This document shows, piece by piece, positions 46,753 to 53,402 of a stretch of 64,000 nucleotides of DNA (position 1 is the stretch's first letter; each line of letters starts with the position of its first letter). A program made the translations under genes and the position numbers. Below the pieces are notes generated by a model that was not told the DNA's origin, did not search any database, and saw nothing but the letters and a program-made list of their open reading frames with translations. The DNA is from Pacificoceanicola onchidii (lineage in GTDB: Bacteria; Pseudomonadota; Alphaproteobacteria; Rhodobacterales; Rhodobacteraceae), in the NCBI RefSeq assembly GCF_004804335.1, contig NZ_SRXY01000002.1, positions 562,666 through 626,665 of the forward strand, in the 5' to 3' direction.

Positions 46753-48680
46753 AGCGCACTGAACCCTTTGCCGTTCTTGACCAGATCCGCCCAGACAGGC
46801 TGAGGCGTCCAGAAGGCGGTATCGGCATGGCCGAGCCGTTCCATCTGCTTCATCACGCGGAAAAGGCCCATCAGATCAACCGCATGCATCACACCGCCGC
46901 TGCTGCGTGGCAGGCCCAGTGCGTGCAGGCTGACCACGTCGATGTCGCTGGCGCGGCTGACTAGGCCGGTTGAGAGACAGCGCAGACCTTCGTTCGCCAC
47001 AGCGCCGAGCAGCAGCGCGCGGAGCGTGTCCGGCGCAAAATCCGTGGCCGGATGATGCGCGGCCAGCAGGCTCAGAACGGCGTCCGAGGGGACCGGCTTG
47101 CCTTCCTGCCAATCGTAGAAACCGCCGCCATCGGACGCGCCATGGCGCCCGGCGTCACTGAGCACGGCGGACCAGTTCGAACCCGCATCAAAGCGCAGTT
47201 TCGCCAGTCCGCGCAGATCGTGCCGGTCCCGCGCTCGGAAGAGACCACGGCCAAGCCCCCAATCCATCAGCGCCGCGTCCACGACATAGGGATTTGCGCC
47301 CTGATCGAGCAAGGCGTCGGCGGCGCGGTGCAGCGCGAGGCCAAGCCGTCCGGCCAGCGTTTCGCGGGTGCTTTTCACAACCACGGGCAGTTTCCCCAAG
47401 GCTTGTACAAGTCCTGCCGCACGGTTGATCTGGGCCGGGCTGGCCTCTGGCGCGGCGAGCACCTCCGCCAGCCGCCCGGTGTGGGCAGGGGCGGAAAAAC
47501 GCAGGCCGATGTTGGTGCCAGTGCCGGGATACGCCTCCAGCCGCAGCGCCGCGCGGCTCACCGGCAGATCGTGAAACCCCGGCTCGCAGAGCAGGGTCGG
47601 CGTGTCCTGCGCCGCGGCCTCTTCGGCGGGCACAAGCATAAGCCCCTGCATACGCGCGGCGATGTGTTCCGGTTTGCCCGGTGCGCGTGCCATGATGTCC
47701 TGCAGCCTTGCCTGGGCCGCGTCCAGCGCGGCGGTGTCTTTGGCCGCCCAGCGCAGGCGCAGGCCCTGCATCAGCGCCCGCGCTACCAGTTGCACCGCAA
47801 GCGCGCCGCTCCCAAGGATGCTCAGGGCAGTCTCGTCCCCGCGCACGCCCTGCAAAACGGCTTCCTCGGCGCGATGGGCGTGGCGCAAACCACGTGCGAC
47901 GTCGGAGGCCAGACAGTCATCAAAAATCTCATGTTCGAGATCACGCCCGGCCTCAAACGGCAAAAGCGCCGCCGCTTCGACAAGGGTGACAAGCTGCGCT
48001 GCAAGGCTGTCTTCGTCCTTCAGGGCGGCACGAGCTGCGGCAATATCCTTTTGATATTGCATGGGATTTGCGACCCCGGCGATTTGGTCGGAGAGCCTGC
48101 GCGCGCCTTTGCCTTCGGCCAGAAGACGCTGACAAAAGGCCAGAGCGGTTTGGCGCAGGTCGCCATCGCTGCGCAAATCAATCAGGCGCCCACCCCGCGC
48201 GCTGCGCGCCCGCACGGGCCTGCCGGTCTGCAAAAGCTCCAAAGCGAGGCCCGCGCCGACCAGACGGGGCAGACGCTGCGTGCCGCCGCCGCCGGGGGGC
48301 AGGCCAAGCTGCACCTCGGGAAAGCCGAGCCGCGTTTCACCCTGCGCCACGCGGTAATGCGCGGCCAGCGCCAGTTCCAGACCACCGCCGAGCACGGTCC
48401 CGCAAAGCGCCGCGACCACGGGCTTTTCGGAGTATTCCACGCGGTCACACAGGTCGCGCAGGTACGGCTCCTGCAACCCCTTGTCATACTCGGACAGGTC
48501 CGCGCCCGCCGGGAAGGTCGCGCCGCCGCCGATCAATACGATGGCTTCGGCGGCGTCGTCTTCCTCGGCCCGGTCAATGGCCTCCATCAGCGCCGCGCGC
48601 ACCGCGCGGGTCAGCCCGTTCAAAGGCGGCTTGGCCACCTCGAGCACCGCGCAGCGCTCTTCGATCTTGTATCCCACCAT
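46749..48680 (-). CDS. FadJ-like enoyl-CoA hydratase / 3-hydroxyacyl-CoA dehydrogenase fusion with eroded dehydrogenase motifs
   Basis: 643 aa (about 60 shorter than FadJ/PhaJ-type fusions). Residues 1-190 are a good crotonase domain: GADLSEYD, CGTVLGGGLELALAAHYRVA and FPEVQLGLPPGGGGTQRLPRL keep both catalytic glutamates. The following dehydrogenase region is degenerate: the NAD motif is ILGSGALAVQLVARAL rather than GAGTMGxGIA, and the usual NCPGFVGNR segment reads STRETLAGR. A plausible catalytic His survives in FSAPAHTGRL. It may be a hydratase with a structural second half, or an enzyme with altered cofactor use. Strong GGAGGGG site at the start. Confidence 0.82.
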   Translation of the reverse strand: MVGYKIEERCAVLEVAKPPLNGLTRAVRAALMEAIDRAEEDDAAEAIVLIGGGATFPAGADLSEYDKGLQEPYLRDLCDRVEYSEKPVVAALCGTVLGGGLELALAAHYRVAQGETRLGFPEVQLGLPPGGGGTQRLPRLVGAGLALELLQTGRPVRARSARGGRLIDLRSDGDLRQTALAFCQRLLAEGKGARRLSDQIAGVANPMQYQKDIAAARAALKDEDSLAAQLVTLVEAAALLPFEAGRDLEHEIFDDCLASDVARGLRHAHRAEEAVLQGVRGDETALSILGSGALAVQLVARALMQGLRLRWAAKDTAALDAAQARLQDIMARAPGKPEHIAARMQGLMLVPAEEAAAQDTPTLLCEPGFHDLPVSRAALRLEAYPGTGTNIGLRFSAPAHTGRLAEVLAAPEASPAQINRAAGLVQALGKLPVVVKSTRETLAGRLGLALHRAADALLDQGANPYVVDAALMDWGLGRGLFRARDRHDLRGLAKLRFDAGSNWSAVLSDAGRHGASDGGGFYDWQEGKPVPSDAVLSLLAAHHPATDFAPDTLRALLLGAVANEGLRCLSTGLVSRASDIDVVSLHALGLPRSSGGVMHAVDLMGLFRVMKQMERLGHADTAFWTPQPVWADLVKNGKGFSAL

Positions 48681-48873
48681 GACCGTCTGCCCCTCCGGCC
48701 CATGCCTCTGGATGCATCATTCGGGCCCGTTTTGCGCGATTAGAGGCGGATTGCCCCGCCAAGACAAGCACATGCACCCCGCCTGGGGAAAACCCGGGCG
48801 GGGGCGTGACATGATAGACTCGCCTTTGATGGTTTTTGACGGGTGCCGGGCTTTGAGCCTCGGGGCGCGGGCC

Positions 48874-49086
48874 TTAGAACGGCATGTTGTCGAACTGGTC
48901 CTCGACCCGTTCGTCGATGCGGGCCGCCAGTCGCTCCTTGGCCCAGGCGGGCACCGCGTCGCCCTTGTTCTCGAGCAGCAACACCACCTCTTCGAGATGA
49001 TCAAGCTGCGTCTCATGCGCCGCGCCATAGCTGTGATCAAGCTCCTGACGCAGGTCTGCCAGACGGGCTTCAAGTTCCGGGGTCAT
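48874..49086 (-). CDS. Small acidic helical protein
   Basis: 70 aa, GAGGAGG before ATG 49086: MTPELEARLADLRQELDHSY then HLEEVVLLLENKGDAVPAWAKERLAARIDERVEDQFDNMPF. Heptad-like leucines suggest a coiled coil or helical hairpin. No family recognised. It lies 26 nt after the DksA-type gene on the same strand, so the two are probably co-transcribed. Confidence 0.65.
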   Translation of the reverse strand: MTPELEARLADLRQELDHSYGAAHETQLDHLEEVVLLLENKGDAVPAWAKERLAARIDERVEDQFDNMPF

Positions 49087-49112
49087 TCAAAATCCTCCTC
49101 TTGCGGCCCCTC

Positions 49113-49442
49113 TCAGGCCGCGGTTTTTCCCGATGCGCAGGCATGGCACAGCACCGCGTAAGGCACTGCTTCGAGACGCGCCGGGGCGATCTCTTCTCCG
49201 CATTTGTCGCAATAGCCGTAGCTGCCCTCATTCAGCCGTTCGAGCGCACGCCGGATGTGGCCGATCTCGGCCTGGCTGGCCGTGCCGAGCGACTCGAGCA
49301 TTTCCTCGTCCTCGCGCTCCACGGCCATTTCTTCCCAATCGCGGGAGTGCTCCTTGAGCAGCGTTTGTTCAATTTCCGTCAGCCGCGCGCCGAGTTCCCG
49401 CAACCGGGTCAGCAGCATCAGTTTATTCTTGTGGTGCGACAT
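49113..49442 (-). CDS. DksA/TraR-type zinc-finger protein
   Basis: 109 aa from ATG 49442 (AGGGAGGG site). The coiled-coil N-terminal part leads to the C4 zinc finger C78-x2-C81...C99-x2-C102 (YGYCDKCGEEIAPARLEAVPYAVLCHAC). These proteins bind the RNA polymerase secondary channel. It is shorter than DksA (about 150 aa), and the coiled-coil tip reads REDEEMLESLG, lacking the DxxDxA motif of true DksA, so it is a TraR/YbiI-type relative. It is divergent from the persulfide operon. Confidence 0.88.
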   Translation of the reverse strand: MSHHKNKLMLLTRLRELGARLTEIEQTLLKEHSRDWEEMAVEREDEEMLESLGTASQAEIGHIRRALERLNEGSYGYCDKCGEEIAPARLEAVPYAVLCHACASGKTAA

Positions 49443-49611
49443 TGGAACCCTCCCTTTTCCGAGACTTTTCCTTAGTTCCTGAAAGTTAACCCACCTGCGA
49501 CGCACCATCGTTGATGCAGGTCAACATCCCGCGCCTGTTCCCTCCCCCGCCCGGTCCCTCCCCCGCGACAAAGCGGTCGGTTTTCCGGTGGGGAAGGCAC
49601 GGCCCCTTGAA

Positions 49612-49635
49612 ACACATTCACAATAGTGTATATGT
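49612..49635. promoter_or_regulatory. SqrR/BigR-like operator before the persulfide operon
   Basis: A 24-bp imperfect palindrome (18 of 24 positions symmetric) centred on CACAATAGTG. It contains ATTC-N8-GTAT (49616-49631), one base away from the ATTC-N8-GAAT site that I recall for the sulfide/persulfide repressors SqrR and BigR. It lies 49 nt upstream of the dioxygenase-like start in an AT-rich promoter-like stretch. Confidence 0.5.
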
Positions 49636-49683
49636 TTATGCGAAACCAAGGACCTCACCCCACAAACAAAGGGAATCGACGCC

Positions 49684-50547
49684 ATGACACCTGAAGTGAC
49701 ATCCTTCTTCGACGACGCCACCAATACGATTTCCTATGTGGTGCGCGATCCGAACGGCACGGCCTGTGCCATTGTCGATTCCGTTCTGGATTTTGACTAT
49801 TCCTCGGGCCGCACCGACACCAAATCCGCCGATGAAATAATCGCCTTCGTCAAGGAAAAAGGTTATGATTGCCAGTGGCTTCTGGAAACCCACGTCCATG
49901 CGGACCACCTTTCTGCCGCGCCCTACCTGCAAGAGGCGCTGGGCGGCAAGATCGGCATCGGCGACCGGATCAAGATCGTGCAGGACACCTTTGGCAAGGT
50001 CTTCAACGAAGGCACGGAGTTCCAGCGCGACGGCTCTCAGTTCGACCAGTTGTTCGTGGATGGCGACAGCGTGCACATCGGGCAGTTGCGTGTGGACGTG
50101 CTGCATACCCCCGGCCACACCCCGGCCTGCCTGACCTATGTCATTGGTGATGCAGCCTTTGTCGGCGATACGCTGTTTATGCCGGACTTCGGCACCGCGC
50201 GCTGCGACTTCCCCGGCGGGTCTTCAGAGACACTTTTCGATTCGGTGCAGAAGATCCTCACCCTGCCGGACGAAACCCGGATTTTTGTCGGCCACGACTA
50301 TAAGGCCCCGGGCCGCGACGAGTTCGCCTGGGAGACCACCGTGGGCGCGCAGAAAGAGGCAAACGTGCACGTCGGCGCGGGCAAGACCAAGGAAGAGTTC
50401 GTGGAAATGCGCGACTCGCGGGATGCGACGCTGGCCATGCCCAAGCTGATCATCCCCTCGCTGCAGGTGAACATGCGCGCCGGGAACATGCCGGAGCCCG
50501 ACGAGAAGGGCGACGTCTTCCTCAAGGTTCCGGTCAACAAGATCTGA
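49684..50547 (+). CDS. Persulfide dioxygenase-like MBL protein (ETHE1/Blh family)
   Basis: 287 aa. MBL site: H70-x-H72-x-D74-H75 (ETHVHADHLSA), H145 (HTPGHTPACL), D162 and GHDY near 205. MPDFGTARCDFPGGSS is the ETHE1/Blh-type signature that separates persulfide dioxygenases from glyoxalase II. It oxidises glutathione persulfide to sulfite with mononuclear iron. First gene of an operon with YeeE/YedE sulfur permease halves and a DUF442 protein; the same set occurs in the bigR/blh loci of other alphaproteobacteria. Confidence 0.9.
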   Translation: MTPEVTSFFDDATNTISYVVRDPNGTACAIVDSVLDFDYSSGRTDTKSADEIIAFVKEKGYDCQWLLETHVHADHLSAAPYLQEALGGKIGIGDRIKIVQDTFGKVFNEGTEFQRDGSQFDQLFVDGDSVHIGQLRVDVLHTPGHTPACLTYVIGDAAFVGDTLFMPDFGTARCDFPGGSSETLFDSVQKILTLPDETRIFVGHDYKAPGRDEFAWETTVGAQKEANVHVGAGKTKEEFVEMRDSRDATLAMPKLIIPSLQVNMRAGNMPEPDEKGDVFLKVPVNKI

Positions 50548-50647
50548 GCAACGAGATACCCGCCCGACCGGATGTGGGGCGGGCGATGACCCATCCATAC
50601 GGCCCCGAAGCGAACCGGGGCAAAGACAGGACAAAAGGAAACGCAAC

Positions 50648-51073
50648 ATGCCAATTGATTGGATCTGGGGCCTGATCGGCGGTCTGCTGATCGGCACCGG
50701 CGGCGCGGTTTATCTGCTTGGGAACGGGCGGATCATGGGCGCCTCCGGCATCATCGGCGGGCTGGTGGACGGCTCGGGGCTCAGCACGAAGTGGGAGCGG
50801 ATCGTCTTTTTGATCGGCGTCGCGCTGCTGCCGGTGCTGCTCATGCCGTACTACCGCGAGGTCGACACGCATATCACCGACAATTACATCGTGCTGGCTG
50901 CCGCCGGTCTGCTGGTCGGCGTGGGCACGCGGATTGCCAATGGCTGCACCTCCGGGCACGGGGTCTGCGGCATGTCGCGGCTGTCGTTGCGCGGCTTTGC
51001 GGCCACCTTCGCCTATATTTTCGCGGGCGGCGTGGGCGTTGTGATCTTCCGCCATCTTCTGGGGGTGATCTGA
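50648..51073 (+). CDS. YeeE/YedE-type sulfur transport protein, first half
   Basis: 141 aa with three to four helices: IWGLIGGLLIGTGGAVYLLGNGRIMGASGIIGGL, then the hallmark NGCTSGHGVCGMSRLSLR with C100 and C107. YeeE-type proteins relay sulfur species such as thiosulfate across the membrane through cysteines. Here the protein is split into two half-length subunits. Its stop overlaps the start of the second half (TGATG). Located 100 nt after the dioxygenase gene. Confidence 0.9.
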   Translation: MPIDWIWGLIGGLLIGTGGAVYLLGNGRIMGASGIIGGLVDGSGLSTKWERIVFLIGVALLPVLLMPYYREVDTHITDNYIVLAAAGLLVGVGTRIANGCTSGHGVCGMSRLSLRGFAATFAYIFAGGVGVVIFRHLLGVI

Positions 51074-51510
51074 TGCTGAATCTTGTGATTGCATTCTTCG
51101 CGGGCGGCCTGTTTGGAGCGGGCCTGTTTGTCTCCGGCATGACCGACACCACCAAGGTGCAGGGCTGGCTGGACGTGTTCGGCAACTGGGATCCGACGCT
51201 GGCCTTCGTCATGGGCGGCGCGATGATCCCGATGGCCATCGCCTGGCTGGTGGCCCGCCGCCGCGCCATATCGCTGTCCGGCAACCCGATGCCGCCAGCG
51301 CCCTCGACCACCATCGACAGCAAGCTGATCCTCGGATCGCTGATGTTTGGCGTCGGCTGGGGGCTGGCCGGGCTGTGCCCGGGGCCGTCGATTGCCTCGC
51401 TGAGCTATGGCGGGCCGGGGCTCTATGTGTTCCTCGCGGCGATGCTGACCGGCATGCTGCTTGCGCCGATGGTGCGCGCACGGCTGGACAGACCGGTGCC
51501 TGCGGAATAA
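51073..51510 (+). CDS. YeeE/YedE-type sulfur transport protein, second half
   Basis: 145 aa, four helices, starting MLNLVIAFFAGGLFGAGLFVSGMTD and carrying GWGLAGLCPGPSIASL with C102, the second hallmark cysteine motif of the family. It is translationally coupled to the first half and should assemble with it as a pseudo-symmetric unit for import or export of sulfide-derived sulfur. Confidence 0.9.
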   Translation: MLNLVIAFFAGGLFGAGLFVSGMTDTTKVQGWLDVFGNWDPTLAFVMGGAMIPMAIAWLVARRRAISLSGNPMPPAPSTTIDSKLILGSLMFGVGWGLAGLCPGPSIASLSYGGPGLYVFLAAMLTGMLLAPMVRARLDRPVPAE

Positions 51511-51520
51511 GCCTGTCGCC

Positions 51521-51952
51521 ATGAACCCGCGTCAGATCACACCCCGCTATCACGTCAGCCCGCAAATCGCGCCTGAGGATCTGCCTGCCGCAAAGGCGGC
51601 GGGCTACACCCGCATCATCTGCAACCGCCCGGACGCGGAAAACCCTCCGGAGTGGCAGGCCGAGGCCATGGCGGCGGCGGCAGAGGCGGCCGGGCTGGAG
51701 TTTCATGTCCTGCCCCTGACCCATCAGACCATGACGCCGCAGAATGTGGCGGCGCAGCGGGCGCTCTATGAAGAGGCGAGCGGGCCGGTTCTGGCCTATT
51801 GCGCCTCCGGCACGCGCTGCACGGTAGTCTGGGCGCTTGGCATGGCTGGGGATGCGCCGACCGATGACATACTGCGTGCGGCGGCAGAAGGCGGCTACGA
51901 TCTGGCCGGTCTGCGCCCGACGCTGGAAGCGGTGGCCGCGCAGAAAGGCTGA
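51521..51952 (+). CDS. DUF442/TIGR01244 sulfurtransferase-like protein
   Basis: 143 aa from ATG 51521, 10 nt after the second YeeE stop. The phosphatase/rhodanese-type loop is YCASGTRC: catalytic C94 and R99 with four residues between, as in rhodaneses (a protein tyrosine phosphatase would have five). ITPRYHVSPQIAPEDLPAAKAAGYTRIICNRPDAE is the family start. It likely handles sulfane sulfur with the dioxygenase; in some species this domain is fused directly to the Blh protein. Confidence 0.85.
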   Translation: MNPRQITPRYHVSPQIAPEDLPAAKAAGYTRIICNRPDAENPPEWQAEAMAAAAEAAGLEFHVLPLTHQTMTPQNVAAQRALYEEASGPVLAYCASGTRCTVVWALGMAGDAPTDDILRAAAEGGYDLAGLRPTLEAVAAQKG

Positions 51953-52110
51953 CCCTTTGCGCCAGTGGAATTCAGAGCGCCGTCCGAGACATCGGGCGGC
52001 GTTTATTGTGTTTCGGGTTTCCTTTGAGACGCGACTAGGCTGCCGCGCCCTTGGCGCTCAGGGGCTGGTCGTGTCACAGGCTGTGTCAGGGTAATCCCAA
52101 AACGCTGCCG

Positions 52111-53319
52111 TTATTCTTCGAAGTCGAACTCCACCGGGGCAGAGGCAAAATCACCGATATCCGGCAGGTCCTCGTCGCCTTCCGCCGGGGCCGGGTCAAA
52201 GTCGAAATCCCCCCCCTCTGCCAGATCGCCGCCAAGGTCGAAATCCGATGCCTCTGCCGCGAAATCAAGCGCGGGCAGGTCTGGCAACTCCTCTGGCTCT
52301 GACGGGTCAAAGGCCGGCTCTTCGACCATGCCGGCGAAGTCGGCGGGTTCCGGAGCAGCCGGCAGATCCGGCAGAGCGGGTGCGGCTTCGGCAGGCGGCT
52401 GGTTGTCCGCAGCTTCAACCGCAGGTTTGGCGGCACCAACCTGAGCGGGCAGGCTGAGCCGGACCGCGCGCATGCCGTTGAGCTGACCGAGACGGCCCAC
52501 CACAACTGCCCCGCCCTTCCCGGCGGTCAGCTTGACCTTGTCCAGCGCGTTCTGCGGGAGCGGGATCAACTCGCCGGGTTTGAGCTGCTGCGCGCGGTTG
52601 AGCGGCAAGGTGATCTGCGCCAGAACCGCCTCTAGCCGGGCCTCGACGCGGGCAAACACGTCTTCATGCGGTCCGGGGCTGTTGTCCTCGGCCGATTTCG
52701 GCGCGCCTTTGCCACGTTTGGGTTTCGCCCGTTCCGGCAGGATAAAGGAGATCGTGCCGCGCCGTCGCCCGAGCGCGAGGTCCACCTCTGCCCGGAAGGC
52801 ACGGTAAACGGAGGCATCAAGCAAAAGACCGGCGCTGCGCGCATCTTCCAGCATAGCGCCAAAGCGAAACCCCTCGATCTGGCGCAGGATCGGATGCTCG
52901 CCGAGGTTTTCGACAAACCGTTCCATCGTGCCGTCGATGATCGGCGCCATGAGCGCCGCTTCGGTTGGTGTATAGGCGCGTTCAGGATCCACCGGAATGT
53001 TGCTAACCTGTTGGATTGTCTGAACTTCCACAAGCCCCGCAACCACCTCCCGGCCAAACACCGCAAGGCCCAGCGCCCCGTCTGGCCCATCCATCAGAAT
53101 CAGAAGGTCCTCGGCGGTCAGGGACTCGATCACGCCGTCCTGATCGAGGTTTTCGACCGTGACCGCCTGGGTAACCAGCGCAAGGTCCCAGTTCACGTCC
53201 GCCGTGCGGGACAACGCGCGGCGCAAGGCCTTGGACGGCGACATGCCGCGCGCCTCGAAAGCCCGCTGTGCCGCCTGCGCCTTTTGGCCAAGCACGTCCT
53301 GTTGTGCGCCGTCAGCCAT
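52111..53319 (-). CDS. FliM/FliN-type (SpoA domain) flagellar switch-like protein with acidic tail
   Basis: 402 aa. The N-terminal 180 residues resemble the FliM middle domain (SKALRRALSRTADVNWDLALV, DGPDGALGLAVFGREVVAGLVEVQTI). Residues about 215-285 match a SpoA/FliN C-terminal domain: LEAVLAQITLPLNRAQQLKPGELIPLPQNALDKVKL. The last 110 residues are a Pro/Asp/Glu-rich tail with repeated FDL/FDF words. The EIDALL CheY-binding N-terminus of FliM is missing. No other flagellar genes are near. Likely an alternative C-ring component. Confidence 0.8.
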   Translation of the reverse strand: MADGAQQDVLGQKAQAAQRAFEARGMSPSKALRRALSRTADVNWDLALVTQAVTVENLDQDGVIESLTAEDLLILMDGPDGALGLAVFGREVVAGLVEVQTIQQVSNIPVDPERAYTPTEAALMAPIIDGTMERFVENLGEHPILRQIEGFRFGAMLEDARSAGLLLDASVYRAFRAEVDLALGRRRGTISFILPERAKPKRGKGAPKSAEDNSPGPHEDVFARVEARLEAVLAQITLPLNRAQQLKPGELIPLPQNALDKVKLTAGKGGAVVVGRLGQLNGMRAVRLSLPAQVGAAKPAVEAADNQPPAEAAPALPDLPAAPEPADFAGMVEEPAFDPSEPEELPDLPALDFAAEASDFDLGGDLAEGGDFDFDPAPAEGDEDLPDIGDFASAPVEFDFEE

Positions 53320-53402
53320 GTAGAAATTCGCCCATCACGTCCTCTGCTTTGGGCTTAGGTTATGGCGGGATTTGGTTACCAAGCGCTTTAAGCGCGACAA
53401 AA

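Noticed and set aside
49113..49442. Housekeeping DksA
   Set aside because: Too short, and the coiled-coil tip lacks the DxxDxA motif; a TraR-type relative fits better.
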